Notes: generated by a model not told the origin, from the letters alone. Positions 36,448-45,899 are shown, counted from the stretch's first letter. The stretch: DNA of 64,000 nucleotides from Enteroscipio rubneri (GCF_002899715.1 NZ_PPEK01000005.1:62001-126000), one strand, 5' to 3'. A program made the numbers and translations.

Positions 36448-37758
36448 TTACCACTTGCACTCGGCTTCGCCTGCAGCCTGACGCTGGGACTTGAAGATTA
36501 CGTCAGGTACGTCTTCGCCGTGCCAGCACTTGACAACGCCCTGCTCCTCGAGCGCGTCAATTTGCTCGTCGTCGTAGCCGAGGCCATGCAGGTATTCAGC
36601 GGTGTGATAGCCGATGGGCTTGGACAGGATCATCGGAGGATCGCCGAAGTTCGCGTAGCGGATAGGCGTGGTGGTAATGGCATGCTCGCCGAAGGCGTTG
36701 TACTCGACCTTGCGCAGCGCGTCGTTCACATACGCCTCGTCATCTTTGAGAATGTCGGTGAAGCGGAATACCTTCTGGCTCGGCACCTGCCACTCGGCCA
36801 GGATGCTCAGCCACTCCTCCAGTTCCTTGTGAACGAAACCGTCTTCGAGGATGTTGATGACCTCGTGCTGCGAATCGTTCTGCTTGACGGTCTCGATCGT
36901 GCAATACGCCGGGTTGTCGACCAGATCGTCGCGCCCGATGATCTTCATCATGTCGTTGTAGTAACGGTTGTATTCGGGCTGGCAGATGTAGAGCCACTTG
37001 TTGTCAGCGGTCTTATACGTGTTGTTGAACGGGTTCGGCACGGATTTGCGGGACTTGGGGTAGTCGGCACCGAACTGCTGAGCGACCAAGCCGATGCCGC
37101 CAGCCCAAATAGCCGCATGGTACAGGTTGACGACGACCTTGTCGCCCCTGCCGGTGCGCAGCTTGTTTACGAGCGCGCCCAGAATGCCGGCCGCCATCAT
37201 GATGGCGGCGTTGTAGTCGCCGAAGGCTTGCGGCGGGATGGCCGGAGCCGTGTCCTTTTCGGGGAACGTGCCCGAGACGCCGCCGCGAGCGGCCCAGCAG
37301 ACCGCGTCGTAGCCGGGGGAGTGTGCAAACTCGCCGAACTCGCCATAGCCGCGCATCTGGGCCCAAATAAGGTTCGGGAATTCCTTGGAGAGGGTGGGAT
37401 AGTCGAGGCCGAGCTTCTCGAGGGCTCCGGTGCGCATGTTGTTCATGAAGACGTCGGCATCGGCGATCAGCTTCTTCAGAATGGTCAGGCCCTCTTCGGT
37501 TTTGAGGTTCAGGGAGACCCAGTTCTTGTTCGTGTTGTTGAGATCGATGGTGGGATCTTCGGTCTCGGTGAGTTCGCAACCGAAACCCGGGCCTTGCGTG
37601 CGCTGGGTGTCGCCGGCAAACGACTCGACCTTAATGATCTCGGCGCCCATTTCGGACAGGACGCGAACGGTCGCGGGGGCCGCGACGTACGTGCACACCT
37701 CGACCACTTTGATGCCCGCGAGCGGGCCGTAGCCGTTCAGCTTTTCGGTAACTGACAT
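36448..37758 (-). CDS. Family III CoA-transferase, CaiB/BaiF type
   Basis: The 436-aa protein moves CoA between carboxylic acids. It starts with GPLAGIKVVEVCTYVAAPATVRVLSEMGAEIIKVE and has the family core NLKTEEGLTILKKLIADADV, MRGYGEFGEF and the catalytic aspartate in PQAFGDYNAAIM. It differs from the caiB homologue at 49779 in length and detail, so it probably takes a different acid. The start 37758 (MSVTEKLNG) has AAAGGGG 9 bases before; ATG 37764 is too close to that site. It is separated from the acyl-CoA dehydrogenase upstream by 0.5 kb with a small membrane protein gene in between. Confidence 0.9.
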   Translation of the reverse strand: MSVTEKLNGYGPLAGIKVVEVCTYVAAPATVRVLSEMGAEIIKVESFAGDTQRTQGPGFGCELTETEDPTIDLNNTNKNWVSLNLKTEEGLTILKKLIADADVFMNNMRTGALEKLGLDYPTLSKEFPNLIWAQMRGYGEFGEFAHSPGYDAVCWAARGGVSGTFPEKDTAPAIPPQAFGDYNAAIMMAAGILGALVNKLRTGRGDKVVVNLYHAAIWAGGIGLVAQQFGADYPKSRKSVPNPFNNTYKTADNKWLYICQPEYNRYYNDMMKIIGRDDLVDNPAYCTIETVKQNDSQHEVINILEDGFVHKELEEWLSILAEWQVPSQKVFRFTDILKDDEAYVNDALRKVEYNAFGEHAITTTPIRYANFGDPPMILSKPIGYHTAEYLHGLGYDDEQIDALEEQGVVKCWHGEDVPDVIFKSQRQAAGEAECKW

Positions 37759-38015
37759 GCGCATTTTCCCCTTTCGTAACCTATGTGCCTCGAATTTCGC
37801 AGTATGAGTGTAAACCCAATCGTATAATCTCATGGAACAGCAGCCCATTCTATGGACAGTTGTAAGATTGTGGGGAAACAGCCCGCCCGCAAACAACCGA
37901 GACCACTTGACTCGGCGAAAAGCACGCCATTGGCGGTCACACAGATGATTTGAAATGACTAGTGTTCGCCGCTGGCTTGGGAGCTATTGCCTCTGAAGCG
38001 GCGGGCGCGGCGTGT

Positions 38016-38246
38016 TCAGCGTCCGAGGTTCTCGCGGTCCACGCGACGGGCTTTGAAGAAGAGGTATCCCCATATCCCGTATCCGACGACGCCGAGGGAG
38101 ACGATCGCCTCGAGCGGCAAGCCGGCGTAGATGCAGGCGGCCAGCACCACGAGAACGAGAGGATTCAAGATGAGGACGATCTTGCGGTAGGGGTTCGCCG
38201 GAGTCGCCTGAGGCGTCGGCTTGGTTTTGTTCTTCTTCTTCGACAT
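38016..38246 (-). CDS. Small two-helix membrane protein (76 aa)
   Basis: The protein begins with a Lys-rich soluble stretch (MSKKKNKTKPTPQ), then has two membrane helices, IVLILNPLVLVVLAACIYAG and IVSLGVVGYGIWGYLFF, and a short basic tail. It has a GAAAGG ribosome site and lies 49 bases after the acyl-CoA dehydrogenase on the same strand, so it is probably in that operon. I do not recognise the family; it could help anchor or partner a transporter or redox enzyme. Confidence 0.6.
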   Translation of the reverse strand: MSKKKNKTKPTPQATPANPYRKIVLILNPLVLVVLAACIYAGLPLEAIVSLGVVGYGIWGYLFFKARRVDRENLGR

Positions 38247-38295
38247 GCGCGGCCTTTCGTGTCGCTGTCGGGCAGAATGCGCGAAGCCTTCGAGG

Positions 38296-39495
38296 CTACG
38301 CGCGGAAGTCTCCATCGAAGCCGGCCGCAGATTCATCCTCGCGGTATTTTTCCAAGATGAGCGGTGCGGCAATGTACACCATGATCTCGTCGGTGCCTTC
38401 GGCTATCTGGTTGCCCCTGCAGTCTTGCCAGATACGGCCTGTCCTGCACCGCTCGGAATAACCTCCGCCACCGAGGATCTGCATGGCGTCGCTCGCCACT
38501 TTGGTGGCGGTCTCAGGTACGAAGCGCTTCATAAGGGCCACGTTCAGCCGCTCGTCGAGGGCGCGGTTGTCGATGCCCTGTGCGGCGCGGTAGAGGATGG
38601 AGCGCATGTTGCACAGGCTCACCTCCATGTCGGTCAGCATGAGCTCGATCTGCTGGAAGCTACCGATGTTGGCTCCGAACGCCGTCCGGCGGCATGCATG
38701 GTTTACCGCGTCGTGCATGGCGGCGCTCGCCATCCCCACCGACGAAGCGCACGTGAACACGCGTCCGATCTCAAGCAACCGGAAGAGCTGCCGGAAGCCG
38801 CCGGAGCCGCCCGTCAGGCGAAAATCGGGAGAGAGTTGAACCCCGTCAAATACGATGGTGGCGAACGGCAGCATCGACTGGCCGATCTTGCTGATGGGGT
38901 AGGCGGTGATCCCCGGCAGATCGCGTGGGACGAGCCAGAAGGCGAGCGAAGGGTACTTCCCCGGCTCCTCCTCGTCCTGGTCGATGGCCGCTACGAGGAT
39001 GAACGGTGCGTACTCGCCGTTGTTTACGTAGGTCTTCACGCCGTTCAACACCGGTTTGCCGTTTACGGTGCGCGTGCAAGCTTGCATGTTCATGCAGTCC
39101 GAGCCAGCATCAGGTTCCGAGATGGCGAGACCAAACAGCAGCCGGCCCGTATGACGGTAATCTTCGAGGATGGGGAGGAACTCGCCGCTCGTCGCGAACT
39201 CCTCGATGATACGAAGGTTGAACAGATCGTTTTGAAACGGCAGCGTCGCACCGGCACAACGTGACAGCTCCTCGAGGATCAGGGCCTGCGACGTGAGGGT
39301 GAAAGCGTCGTTCGTGTCGTTGTCCCATAGTTCGGGCAGGTTAAAGTACAGGCTGACGAAGCCCTGCGCAACTTCATCGGGCAGACCCTGATCCCGGCAC
39401 CATTGCATGACCTGCGCATCTTTCAAGTACGTTCGCCCGAACTCGCGGAAAACGGCAACAAGCCGTTCCTGCTTGTCGTTGAGCTCAAAATCCAT
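38296..39495 (-). CDS. Acyl-CoA dehydrogenase
   Basis: The 399-aa flavoenzyme has the usual three-domain plan: N-terminal helices, a middle beta domain with LAISEPDAGSDCMNMQ and LNGVKTYVNNGEYAPF, and a C-terminal helical domain with RTAFGANIGSFQQIELMLTDME and ILGGGGYSERCRTGRIWQDCRGNQIAEGTDEIMVY. The catalytic base is probably the Glu in the C-terminal stretch. Its nearest relatives in general look are the CaiA-type butyryl-CoA-like reductases, but it diverges from the caiA homologue at 48550. The ATG at 39495 opens MDFELNDKQERL. Together with the CoA-transferase downstream it forms a first acyl-CoA set. Confidence 0.9.
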   Translation of the reverse strand: MDFELNDKQERLVAVFREFGRTYLKDAQVMQWCRDQGLPDEVAQGFVSLYFNLPELWDNDTNDAFTLTSQALILEELSRCAGATLPFQNDLFNLRIIEEFATSGEFLPILEDYRHTGRLLFGLAISEPDAGSDCMNMQACTRTVNGKPVLNGVKTYVNNGEYAPFILVAAIDQDEEEPGKYPSLAFWLVPRDLPGITAYPISKIGQSMLPFATIVFDGVQLSPDFRLTGGSGGFRQLFRLLEIGRVFTCASSVGMASAAMHDAVNHACRRTAFGANIGSFQQIELMLTDMEVSLCNMRSILYRAAQGIDNRALDERLNVALMKRFVPETATKVASDAMQILGGGGYSERCRTGRIWQDCRGNQIAEGTDEIMVYIAAPLILEKYREDESAAGFDGDFRA

Positions 39496-39675
39496 CCCGG
39501 TACGTCCCTTCGCTCGTGTCGGCGTTCAGTATATCCATCGTCCTCCCGATGATCAAATCGGCGCCGCCTTCGTCATGTCGAACGCGCTGTTCGCGAAGGA
39601 AAGCGGCCCGCTTTCGGCAGACCGCTTCCCTTCGAACGCCCGGATTCTCGGCGTATGTTCGGCGCAGCTTCGTCG

Positions 39676-40962
39676 CTAAGCCAGGACGACGAAGCGCAAA
39701 ACGAGATACACGCAGGAGATAGCCGTAAGCACGATCATAACCGGGAAGCCCACCTTGGTGTACTCCATGAACGTAAGCGGGCAGCCGTTGCGCGTGGAGA
39801 TGGAGGCCAGCACGACGTTCGCCGAGGCGCCGATGAGGGTGCCGATGCCGCCGACGCAAGCGCCGAGCGAGATGGACCACCACAGAGGCCCTACGTCGAT
39901 GCCGCTCATCTCCATGGTTGTGATGATAGGGATGAGCGTAGCCACCAGCGGAATGTTGTCGAGAAAGGAGGAGAGGATGGCGGAGGCCCATACCAGCACG
40001 ATGATGGTGATCATGAGATCGCCGCCTGTCGCGTTGATGAGCGCGTGGGCCATCAACTCGATGACGCCAGTTTCCGCCATGCCGCCGACGACGATGAACA
40101 AGCCGGCGAAGAAACCGATCGTCGTCCATTCGACATCGTTGATGATCTTCTCGATGTCCGTGCGGCTGATGATGAGCATGACGGCGGCCGCAGTCAGCGC
40201 GATGACGCTCGGTTCGATATGGAAGGCGCCGTGCGCAATGAAAGCGATCGCCACGATGACGGTCATCGCAACGCTTTTCTTGAAGAGGCGCGGGTCGCTG
40301 ATGGCCTCCTTCTCGTTCAGTTTCATGACGGCTGCTTTCTCGGCATCGGCCACGCCCATCTTGCGTCCGTACAGAACGTAGAAGATGCCGATGCATACGG
40401 CCATCATTATGACGACGGCGGGTCCGTTATATATGAGGAAGTCGAAGAACGACAAGCCGGCCGCCGAGCCGATCATGATGTTGGGCGGGTCACCGATAAG
40501 CGTGGCGGTACCGCCCACGTTGGATGCAATGATCTCGGTGATGAAGAAGGGGATGGGGTTGATGTTGAGCATGCGGCAGACGGTGAATGTGACCGGCCCG
40601 ATGAGCAGCACGGTGGTCACGTTATCCAAGAAAGCCGAAAGGACGGCCGTGATCAACGAGAACAGGATCATGATGATCCACGGGTTGCCCTTCGCAAGTT
40701 TCGTCGACTTGATGGCCAGGTATTCGAAGATGCCCGAATACTTCACGACGGCGACGAACATCATCATGCCCACCAGCACGCCGAGTGTGTTGAAGTCGAT
40801 GTGCTCCATGCCGGTATCGAAGCTGACAATGCCGAGCAGAATGAGGACGACGGCGCCGGCAAGCGCCGCGGTCGCGCGATGGACCTTCTCGGAAACGACG
40901 AGGGCCATTACGACGACGAATACAACGATCGAGATGATTTGTGCCGTGGTCAGGGCAATCAT
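39676..40962 (-). CDS. Ion transporter superfamily (ArsB/NhaD) membrane protein
   Basis: The 428-aa protein has about 11 membrane helices and two inverted halves each with an Asp-containing motif, SAFLDNVTTVLLIGPV and SSFLDNIPLVATLIPI, plus GGTATLIGDPPNIMIG and GGIGTLIGASANVV, as in the ArsB/NhaD and CitM families. It would exchange cations or anions such as arsenite, Na+ or dicarboxylates. The ATG at 40962 (MIALTTAQI) is preferred over the ATG at 41145, which would add about 60 residues of doubtful N-terminus; AAGGAG lies 12 bases before it. It is on the same strand as the acyl-CoA dehydrogenase, 180 bases upstream of it, and divergent from the transporter at 41602. Confidence 0.82.
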   Translation of the reverse strand: MIALTTAQIISIVVFVVVMALVVSEKVHRATAALAGAVVLILLGIVSFDTGMEHIDFNTLGVLVGMMMFVAVVKYSGIFEYLAIKSTKLAKGNPWIIMILFSLITAVLSAFLDNVTTVLLIGPVTFTVCRMLNINPIPFFITEIIASNVGGTATLIGDPPNIMIGSAAGLSFFDFLIYNGPAVVIMMAVCIGIFYVLYGRKMGVADAEKAAVMKLNEKEAISDPRLFKKSVAMTVIVAIAFIAHGAFHIEPSVIALTAAAVMLIISRTDIEKIINDVEWTTIGFFAGLFIVVGGMAETGVIELMAHALINATGGDLMITIIVLVWASAILSSFLDNIPLVATLIPIITTMEMSGIDVGPLWWSISLGACVGGIGTLIGASANVVLASISTRNGCPLTFMEYTKVGFPVMIVLTAISCVYLVLRFVVLA

Positions 40963-41601
40963 GAGGGGGACACGCTCCTTGTCGTAGGCAGGCAATGACG
41001 CATCCTTCGCGGCCAAGCCGTGCTGAAAGCGAAGAATCGCGGCTGAACCGTCGGTGCTCCATGACGATTCGACAACGTTCGATGCATGATAGCGAAGCAC
41101 ATTCTCAACCGTCAATCCGATCGTTCCTCCCATGCGCATGCCCATTTATTGATTCTGAGAATAGTTGACGTAAAAATATGGGACAAACCATCTTATCTGA
41201 TGGTCCTCTTTCTTTCTGTTTCGCTGTATCAATAGGGTAGTTCCTATCGATGGGTGGTAAAACGATAGCTTCTGAGAATGATATTTTCGTTTACGATCGA
41301 AACCCATTTAAAATCGATTGGATTAAAGCATTCGTCGGGGATGATAATTGCAAGGGTTCGATCCTATCGATTATTTCTCTGTGAATGGAAGAATGCGATG
41401 CGATCGGAAGCGCCATCCGTCGAAGGGGCGGGATCGTGGATTTTGAGGAATCTTCCTCATCCAGATACAAGGAGGAAAGAAAGGGGTCGGCTCAGGCACT
41501 GCGGCTGATTCCCGTCGGCACGAGAGGAAGGAGGAGGTGCTCGCACTTACTCGGGAACGCTCGTTCCCTTCCGGGGAACGAGGAAAGAAAGGGGTTTATC
41601 G
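40963..41601. promoter_or_regulatory. Divergent control region between two transporter genes
   Basis: The 640-base gap has no convincing gene. TTCTGAGAAT occurs twice as a direct repeat (41153-41162 and 41270-41279). CCATC/GATGG (41188-41203) and mutually exclusive GGGAACG/CGTTCCC hairpins (about 41560-41580) are seen near the downstream start. The 16-base GAGGAAAGAAAGGGGT occurs at 41472 and again at 41580, where it contains the ribosome site of the gene at 41602. Confidence 0.5.
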
Positions 41602-43074
41602 ATGGCTTTAAAACGTGAATACGGCGGTATCCAGCCCTGCATTCGTGCGGGTATCTTCCGCATTCGTATTCCTTTCATCCACTTTAAGATTTCTCCTCCG
41701 GAGATCGTTACGGGCCTCATGAACGCCTGTACCTCTTATGGAGCGCTCGCCGTTCTCATTACCACTTTGGGCCTCGATCCCGAGGTCGCGTGGGCGCTGG
41801 TCGTGTTCGAAACGGCTATGTACACGCTGAACTGGTTGCTCGGTGAGCCTTCCATTTGCGGTTGGATCACTCCCGCTATGGCCATTATGGTGCTATTCCT
41901 TGAGACTTTGCCGGAAGGGGTGGCGCGACTGCAGGCATTGACAGCGATCCAGCTTGAATTAGGCCTCTTATTCATAATACTCGGATTTACAGGCCTATCG
42001 AAAAAGCTGAACACGCTGGTACCGCCAGCGCTGAAAGCAGGCATCGTGCTGGGCGCCGGCATCAACGCCGTCGTCTCGCGCCTCAAGGAAGGCGGCGCCA
42101 CCGACACGATGACCATCGCCTGCATCTGCGGCCTGGTCGTTGTCTGCCTGTTCATGTTCAGCCAGCGCGTCCGTAACAAGATGAACAGCAACAAGGTTCT
42201 CTCCTTCATGGGCAACTACAGCTTCCTGTGGGCCGTTATCGTGCTGTTCCTGGTCGGCGGCCTCTCCGGTGAAGTCCAGTACAACTTCTCCGGCGAGATC
42301 TTCAAGGTGCCCGACTTCATGGGCCTGTTCATGGCTGTCTGCCCGTTCTTCATCGGCTTCGCTGAGCCGAGCGTGTGGCTCATGGCCCTGCCCTATGCAC
42401 TCACCGCATGGATCATCGCCTACGGCGACTTCGTCACCGTGCAGGAACTCGGCATGTCCTCCGTCCGCGAGGACGAGCACATCGAGTTCGACGCGAACCG
42501 CACGAACGTCATCTGCGGCATTCGTAACGTCATCCTGGCCCTGTTCGCTCCATACCCGGCACTTGCCGGCCCGCTGAGCGCCCCGTACTGCATCGCCACC
42601 TATGCGCGCTACAAGCAGGACGGTCGCGAGGGCATGGACTCCATCTATGACGGCTCCGGCACGAACCTGATCTTCACGGTCGTCGGCCTGTTTATCTTCC
42701 CGCTCTACGAGGCCTCCCTGGCCGCCTCCGCTGCACTGCTGGTGGTCATCCTGGTCGTGCAGGGTTGGGCGTGCGCCACGATCGCCTTCGGCCTCATGGA
42801 AGGTCGCGAGGTTCTCGACAAGGGTATCGCCGGTATGTGCGCAGGCTTCTTCGTGGCCCGCGGCGCCCAGATCGCCCTTCCTGCGGCTATCGCGTTCTAT
42901 CTGATCATCGCCAACAACCAGAAGATCCGCGAAGACTATGCTTGGAACAAGGATCATCAGCGCATCGAGGACGAGGAAACCGCTCGCCAGCTCGAGGCTC
43001 TGCGCATCCGCATGGAGGCTCTCAAGTCCGGCGCTATCGTCGACGACGAGGATCTCCAGAAGGAAGGCAAGTAA
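41602..43074 (+). CDS. Multi-spanning membrane transporter, uracil/xanthine-permease-like
   Basis: The 490-aa protein has about 12 membrane helices, an N-terminal cytoplasmic piece, and a charged C-terminal tail (EDEETARQLEALRIRM). It has PEIVTGLMNACTSYGALAVL, GWITPAMAIMVLF, LGFTGLSKKLNTLVPPALKAGIVLGAG and FFIGFAEPSVWLMALPYALTAW, in the style of the NCS2 and related APC-superfamily permeases, but I cannot fix the substrate. Start ATG 41602 follows AAAGAAAGGGG, which is a second copy of a motif 108 bases upstream. It is monocistronic and divergent from the transporter at 40962. Confidence 0.75.
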   Translation: MALKREYGGIQPCIRAGIFRIRIPFIHFKISPPEIVTGLMNACTSYGALAVLITTLGLDPEVAWALVVFETAMYTLNWLLGEPSICGWITPAMAIMVLFLETLPEGVARLQALTAIQLELGLLFIILGFTGLSKKLNTLVPPALKAGIVLGAGINAVVSRLKEGGATDTMTIACICGLVVVCLFMFSQRVRNKMNSNKVLSFMGNYSFLWAVIVLFLVGGLSGEVQYNFSGEIFKVPDFMGLFMAVCPFFIGFAEPSVWLMALPYALTAWIIAYGDFVTVQELGMSSVREDEHIEFDANRTNVICGIRNVILALFAPYPALAGPLSAPYCIATYARYKQDGREGMDSIYDGSGTNLIFTVVGLFIFPLYEASLAASAALLVVILVVQGWACATIAFGLMEGREVLDKGIAGMCAGFFVARGAQIALPAAIAFYLIIANNQKIREDYAWNKDHQRIEDEETARQLEALRIRMEALKSGAIVDDEDLQKEGK

Positions 43075-43137
43075 GCGCATGTGCTTGATATGAGGAATCG
43101 AGTGCACTTCGTTCGATAACTCAAGCGTGCTTCTTAG

Positions 43138-43169
43138 GTGCCCCCGCAGGCTTCGGCCGGCGGGGGCAC
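43138..43169 (+). terminator. Hairpin after permease gene
   Basis: GTGCCCCCGC (43138-43147) pairs with GCGGGGGCAC (43160-43169) shortly after the permease stop. No T-run follows; it may be one of two stacked hairpins with 43235-43280. Confidence 0.5.
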
Positions 43170-43234
43170 TGCCTTGCCCGCGCATCGCGCGAAGCGCGGT
43201 GAGGCGCGGCTTCGCTCGCGCGCACGGCCTGAGA

Positions 43235-43280
43235 ACGCACAAAAGCCGGCCGCTTCGATGAAGGGCCGGCTTTTGTGCGT
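43235..43280. terminator. Bidirectional terminator, 17-bp stem
   Basis: ACGCACAAAAGCCGGCC (43235-43251) pairs perfectly with its complement (43264-43280), with A/T runs inside the stem that act as T-tracts in both directions. It lies between convergent genes ending at 43074 and 43327. Confidence 0.85.
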
Positions 43281-43326
43281 ACCCGCGTGTCTGCAAAGGC
43301 TTCTCCTGCGGGGAACGACAGCCTGC

Positions 43327-43932
43327 TTACCCGAGCAGATCCTCGCGATGGATGGGCATCGAGACCAGCCCGATGCCGTCGACGTAGGCGTAAATCTCAA
43401 AGCCGCGCTTGCAATGGAACGTGCAGCAGACGCAGGGATCCTCATCGCAATAGGCATACGCGTCCTCGTCGCCGAGGGCGAACACGAGGGGGGGCTGCTT
43501 GTCGGGCATCACGTACTTGAGCTGAGAGCCCATGAATGTCTTGAGGGCGATCCAGCGAGGCGCGGCCCCCTCGTTCGACGTCCAGTACACGCGCAGCGCG
43601 TTTTCGTCGAACCCGCCCACGATGTCGTAGCGGAGCTCGAAAGCCGCGCTCGTTTGGGCCGTTGGGCCGGTGAGAGGCTCCATGGGGGCGCCGCAACACG
43701 ACGGGGCGAACGAGTTGGTAGCATAGGGAAGCTTGACGTCGGGTCGGCGTACCAGTCCGGAGAATGTCGGACCATTCGGCCCGTCGATGCCCTGCACGAC
43801 CGATCCGCACGTGGCGCAGCGGAAGAAGGGTATGGAGTCGTCGGTCACCCCGGGCTTCCACGTCGCCTTTGTGCGCGTCGGACTCACATCCGATGCTGTT
43901 TTGGTTGCCGGTTTCTCGTCTTTCTTGCTCAT
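43327..43932 (-). CDS. Degenerate desulfoferrodoxin-like protein
   Basis: The 201-aa protein has a zinc-finger or rubredoxin-like N-terminal pair of the desulfoferrodoxin kind, FFRCATCGSVVQG then APSCCGAPMEPL at about residues 37 and 79. The rest, RWIALKTFMGSQLKYVMPDKQPPLVF and YCDEDPCVCCTFHCKRGFEIYAY, keeps the order of a superoxide-reductase domain but has lost most of the His ligands and gained extra cysteines. It may bind a metal without acting as a superoxide reductase. The first 30 residues are a Lys/Thr-rich extension. It is a single gene with its own terminator. Confidence 0.65.
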   Translation of the reverse strand: MSKKDEKPATKTASDVSPTRTKATWKPGVTDDSIPFFRCATCGSVVQGIDGPNGPTFSGLVRRPDVKLPYATNSFAPSCCGAPMEPLTGPTAQTSAAFELRYDIVGGFDENALRVYWTSNEGAAPRWIALKTFMGSQLKYVMPDKQPPLVFALGDEDAYAYCDEDPCVCCTFHCKRGFEIYAYVDGIGLVSMPIHREDLLG

Positions 43933-44138
43933 TGTATCCTCCTCGTCACGGAGCAGCCCTCAGGCTGCGCGCGTCTGTTCTCTCGCATCGGTCATTATAG
44001 CAGGACGGCTGCATGGATCGGGATTTTGGTGTGCGTCTGGCGCATGCGCCGGATGGAAGGCCCACGTGGTCGAAACCGCCAAAAGACATCAAGCTGAAGG
44101 GCTCGAAACGGGACGGTCGAGCGTCGTGCCGGTAGCGG

Positions 44139-45599
44139 CTAGTAGTCGCTGCGCTGCATATTGAGGTAGTTCAGAAGCTCGCTTCGTTTGTGTATCTGCA
44201 TCTTGTCGTAGATGTGGCGGATATGGGTGTTGACGGTGTAGGGCGAGATGACCAGTTTCGAGGCCATGCTGTTCGTCGTGTAGCCGCGCGCGATGAGTAG
44301 CAGGATTTCGCGCTCGCGAGCCGATAAGCCGAACTCCTCAGCTACTTCTGCGCAAATCTCGCCGATCTCGTCTTTAGAGGGGGGCGTTGCAGTGAGGGCC
44401 ACGATGTTGTATTCCTGACGGACGAGGGGGATGAGCAGTGCGGCGAGGACGCAGATGAACGCGAGGCACGTTTCGGGGGTGATGGCGGCGGCAAGCTCGG
44501 GTGTATGCTCGTACGACACGGCGAGCGTGTTGCCGACGGCTATGCCGGCGCGTGCAAAGCTCCCTGAGAAGCTGAACGCGACGGCGGGGGTCGTGTAGCC
44601 CTTCGAGGTGAGGATGCCAAAGTACATGATGAGCAGGATCTCGAAAAGCGCTGAGATGCCGAGCGCTACGAAGAAGGCGGGGAAGAAGGCCGCTTCATCG
44701 GACAGGAACAGCGAGAACGCGACGATCTCGAATACGAGGAGCCAGGGGTAGAGCTTGAAGACGTTGGTTCTATCCTTTGAAAGTGCGCAGACGCCGGCGA
44801 TGGCGAGCATGATGGCGCCGCCGCACAGCGTGCCGATGGTGAAGCTCGTGTCGCCGGTGGGTAAAACCTCCCAGGGGATGATGGCCACGAGAAAGTAGCA
44901 CGCGACGCTCGCCAAGAACGTGATGGTGCTCACCATGGCCATGTTTTTGAGGCCGCTCCGGCTTGCCTGCTCGGGCAAGAGCACTGGGAAGCGGCGTTGT
45001 CCATCCCGTTGCGAGACGATCAGCAGGGCGCCCGAGGCAAGGGGCAGAAGCGACGTGAACGCGCTCGATGCATATGCGGGCAGCGCCCAGGCTATCACCA
45101 TACACACGATCATGGTGATACCGAATACGGTGCCAATATGGCGAATTGAGAAATTCGCTTTGACGCAGGCATACCGTTCGCCCCAGAGGATCCAAAGCGC
45201 CGCCTCTGCCGGTCCCAGCAGGAACGCAATGGCGTAAGCGAGCAGCGGGGTAGGAAGCGATACCGCCCACAGGGTGAGCGCGAGCGTGCCCACACACATG
45301 AGCGTCGGTGCCGCGATGCGCAGCCACCGGTAGTTCGACAGCCGCTGCTTGCGACCGAGGGCGAGGGCGATGAGGAGCAGGAAGACGACGGTAGATCCCA
45401 AGTTGACGAGCCATGAATAGGTGACGCGGTCGTCGAGCAACGGCACCAATGCGAAAGAATGCGGGACGAACCAGAGTGTGTAGTGCCAGGCGAGCAGAAG
45501 CGAGAAGCCGGCGTATTTCAGCATGGGGCGCTTCGCGAAGGCGGCAAGCGGGCCTTCCCCTCTGCCGGCGGTTTTGCCCTGTCCAGACGTAGTCCCCAT
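44139..45599 (-). CDS. LuxR-family regulator with multi-spanning membrane N-terminus
   Basis: The 486-aa protein has about 12 membrane helices in the first 400 residues and a LuxR/NarL helix-turn-helix at the C-terminus: GLSAREREILLLIARGYTTNSMASKLVISPYTVNTHIRHIYDKMQI. Such membrane-anchored LuxR proteins are common in Eggerthellaceae, next to catabolic or respiratory genes. The membrane part is probably the sensor, perhaps for a substrate or redox state. Start 45599 follows AGAAGG by 8 bases; GTG 45608 is too near it. It is divergent from the MFS gene at 46027, and the gap between them carries the palindrome TTTGCGATGGCAAA. Confidence 0.9.
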   Translation of the reverse strand: MGTTSGQGKTAGRGEGPLAAFAKRPMLKYAGFSLLLAWHYTLWFVPHSFALVPLLDDRVTYSWLVNLGSTVVFLLLIALALGRKQRLSNYRWLRIAAPTLMCVGTLALTLWAVSLPTPLLAYAIAFLLGPAEAALWILWGERYACVKANFSIRHIGTVFGITMIVCMVIAWALPAYASSAFTSLLPLASGALLIVSQRDGQRRFPVLLPEQASRSGLKNMAMVSTITFLASVACYFLVAIIPWEVLPTGDTSFTIGTLCGGAIMLAIAGVCALSKDRTNVFKLYPWLLVFEIVAFSLFLSDEAAFFPAFFVALGISALFEILLIMYFGILTSKGYTTPAVAFSFSGSFARAGIAVGNTLAVSYEHTPELAAAITPETCLAFICVLAALLIPLVRQEYNIVALTATPPSKDEIGEICAEVAEEFGLSAREREILLLIARGYTTNSMASKLVISPYTVNTHIRHIYDKMQIHKRSELLNYLNMQRSDY

Positions 45600-45899
45600 G
45601 CCCGACACCCTTCTATCAGCAGTTTGCGATGGATAACGATGCCTCTGAACTGCCTAAACCGCGAGGTACAGCACGTTCATGCAACCCCTGGCATCTATTG
45701 TGCCACGACGAGAAATGTATCACTAGCATGAATTGGTCTGCCTCGCAAAAAAATAAGTATTCGGCCTTTCATGGCGAATTGGCGATGGCGGCAAAACCTC
45801 GCCAACTCGTGAGTAAGACGATCGACGGTTTCAGTCGGGAGCACGTGCGTTTCGGACTGCTCCTCGTCAAAACATGAGTAATCAGATATTCACGGCTAC

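Noticed and set aside
28115-38372. Bile-acid 7-dehydroxylation (bai) operon
   Set aside because: BaiCD-, BaiB- and BaiF-like genes are present, but BaiE, BaiA and the bai gene order are not; the families are broad.
41385-41618. Small leader protein gene before the permease
   Set aside because: It runs into the permease start in another frame, has an unremarkable Arg/Ser-rich translation and no ribosome site.
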